Origin: Dallia pectoralis
Lineage: Eukaryota; Chordata; Actinopteri; Esociformes; Umbridae
Reading direction: 5' to 3'
Assembly (NCBI GenBank): GCA_029465975.1
Contig: CM055748.1
Location: forward strand, 5,256,815-5,320,814
Length of the DNA: 64,000 nt
Shown: in pieces, positions 62,061 to 64,000 of the stretch
How the letters are laid out: each line of letters opens with the position of its first letter
How positions within the stretch are numbered: position 1 is the first letter of the stretch
Notes under the pieces: model-generated
Seen by the model: the letters and a program-made list of their open reading frames with translations, nothing else
What the model was told of the DNA's origin: nothing
The model's database searches: none
Translations under genes and position numbers: made by a program

Positions 62061-64000
62061 TGTGCCAGATATGTCCGTGTCCGAACTTCATAGAGCTGTT
62101 TTTTACATTAGTTGCCGCTACATAGTGCACTTTCATTTCAAGGAGTCTATGTGTCTTTTTGTTTGTTGTGTTTTGGTTAAATTAAAAATTGCGAACGAGA
62201 TATTTAAACTCTGCACTCTGCACTTGGCTCATTCCTGCACTTCACCCAAGGAGTTGGTGACACTCAAACCACAACCTTTCAGTGTTTTCCTAAGTCTGCC
62301 CTTAAAGCTACTGGCGTGTCGGGTGAACTTAAGACAACTAAACATGAAAGCAAAATTAAAAAAGTAGTTAAAAAAGAAGTAACTCCGCCAAAGTGTCTCT
62401 TTTGGTCACTTTTGCCGGTCCCAAGCCCGGATAAAGGTGGAGGGTTGGAAAACAGAAGAAATTGAATGTGTAGGTCGAAACATATTTAGGGTGTTTTTAA
62501 CTAAAATGTTGTCTCTCCCACAATGTTATTCCTCCCTCCTACAGCGTCCATCACAATTACATGCACATTGGCAATTATGCAAATTAGTTGATGACATTTA
62601 CTGACTCCTAGCTACTTTTAGGACAGCTAATAGCTGCACACAAGCAGGTGTTTAAACTATTGGCTCTGCACAGGCCAGCTCAGTGAGAGAAAGCGGCTTC
62701 TCGGAGAACGGCAATGAAAGACAGCACTGCGGCGACTTTTCAAGTGCATAGCCTGTGATTTATGTAGTGACTGTGAGCTGGGCGGGTCACGCCCTGACGG
62801 AGATCTTGGCTACAGGGGAGGTGGACAGACAGGAAGAAGTCTGGATGGAGAGAGAGAAAAACTGAGAGAGAGAGAGAGAGAGCAAGAAAGTGTGTGCTCA
62901 GAGGTTTTCAGGCTGAGTTGTACAGCACAGTGACATACAGTTTCATCTAAATAAGGTGAGGTCTAGAACGAACAGCCCTGTCGCACCCTTGTCACAGTCT
63001 TTGGTTCTCAGGGTCAGCCTGTATTAATGGCCAAGTAAGAATTATACTTTCTGATCACCAGCTAAGATTGCTGTGAAAACTCACAGGAGCTGAACATCGG
63101 AAGGCACAAAACAGCTTTCTCTTTGTAAATACAGGTATGTGTATCCGTATGAGGTATCCTTTATCAAACATTATTTTAAACACCAGATCAACGACATTAC
63201 CAATCAACCTTTCATTAGAGATAACTGTAGACAGCAGAGGTACTGCGCGTCCTTTATGGTTAATTTTCAAATTTGATTTCTATATAGTTATATTCCGCAT
63301 TCTCTTGATGTTAATGTAATCTGTTTGAAAAACACAAATACGGTCAGCATTATTTTTACTCTGTATATAATACCATCATAATTTGCCTTATCCCATATGA
63401 AGCACTTTTTGAATTAGCAATTTCCTGGACTTCCTAACGCACTGGGACACACATTATCACGCTCCGGTGAGTATACTTGGAGCATGGCATGGAAAAACAT
63501 TTGACAGTTTTCCAAGGTGACCACTACATACTCAGTAGAAGTTACATTTACATAAACTTGTTATGACTGAGATTTTTGTGTCTACCTTAGCTGAAAAGCA
63601 CTGCACGGAAGTCACTGCCCATGAGTGTTCGTTGAATGATGAAACGTTTAGATATAAAAATGAACATCTGCAAAGCTCACTCCATACAGTAGGCTGTGGT
63701 TAACTGGCGCTAGAGTAACATTACAAAGATACAGTGAACTCCGTAGCTAGCTTGATCTAAACAGCCTTCTAGAATGATTTTATTAGCTCGTTCAATTTTC
63801 TAGAAGGTTAGAAATGGCTCGTTTATCACTGGGTTGTGTACATATTACGTGGCAAGTTAAATGTCAAACTCATTGAGTCAATGCGAAAGCGTCAAACCAT
63901 GGCTGTCTTTTACCATGAAACATACAACAAGGATTTTTCCTTAAGGCCATGGCATTTTTGAAAAAGGATTTACGAAGCATAGGCTTGTCAAATGGGAAAC
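62061..64000 (+). other. Right end, nothing recognised
   Basis: A GA run at 62861-62881 is the only repeat. No gene, exon or transposon supported to the window edge. Confidence 0.4.

Overview
The window is nuclear DNA from a vertebrate, almost certainly a ray-finned fish. The evidence is a GT-AG spliced digestive-enzyme gene with many short introns, heavy CA and CT microsatellites, and several teleost-type repeats (Tc1/mariner relics, L2-like LINEs, a tRNA-like SINE relic, Ty3/Gypsy-type LTR elements). The repeat mix recalls pike and salmonids, but that is memory-based and tentative. There is no operon, CRISPR or prokaryotic feature.

Positions 2172-24357 (+) hold the 3' part of one gene: 31 exons of a maltase-glucoamylase/sucrase-isomaltase type enzyme (GH31). 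The exons sum to 3477 bases, an uninterrupted 1158-codon frame plus stop. Exons 1-7 and the start of exon 8 encode the end of an upstream GH31 unit whose catalytic part lies left of the window. Exons 8-9 encode a P-type (trefoil) module. Exons 9-31 encode a complete second GH31 unit with nucleophile Asp (WIDMNE) and acid/base Asp (HWLGDN). Exons 1-7 match exons 24-30 in order and in all intron phases, and five of the seven pairs have identical length, so the internal duplication is visible in gene structure. The last exon ends in TAA followed by an ATTAAA signal.

The introns carry an antisense, truncated LTR retroelement (578-1983), a decayed Tc1 transposon with an internal minisatellite (9932-11218), a 42-bp minisatellite (12556-12900), a duplicated splice-acceptor/exon start (14678-14738) and many CA/CT repeats close to splice sites.

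From 24.4 kb to the right edge I find no convincing host gene. This half is a repeat landscape: LINE relics (24.6, 26.3-27.8, 30.9-31.9, 50.5 kb), an inverted pair of an unknown repeat (25.1 and 28.9 kb), and an LTR element (33.3-37.8 kb) whose 3' LTR was split by a second, very young LTR element (35287-37760, TSD GCGCT, LTRs 388 bp each with one difference seen by eye). There is also a solo LTR with TSD CAATG (39389-39900), a Gypsy integrase-like relic (40.3-40.5 kb), a non-autonomous DNA element (42.3-43.1 kb), Tc1 relics (49.2, 50.1, 52.6, 60.8, 62.0 kb) and several minisatellites (46.4, 47.1-48.1, 53.1, 54.6-55.4, 59.1 kb).

The most unusual material is the LTR elements at 0.6-2.0, 33.3-34.7 and 35.3-37.8 kb. 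Their interiors are mainly in-frame tandem repeats of 18, 24, 27 or 30 bp encoding Ala/Pro/Met-rich or Arg/Pro-rich low-complexity protein, next to a shared GTGGGGG-type polypurine tract.
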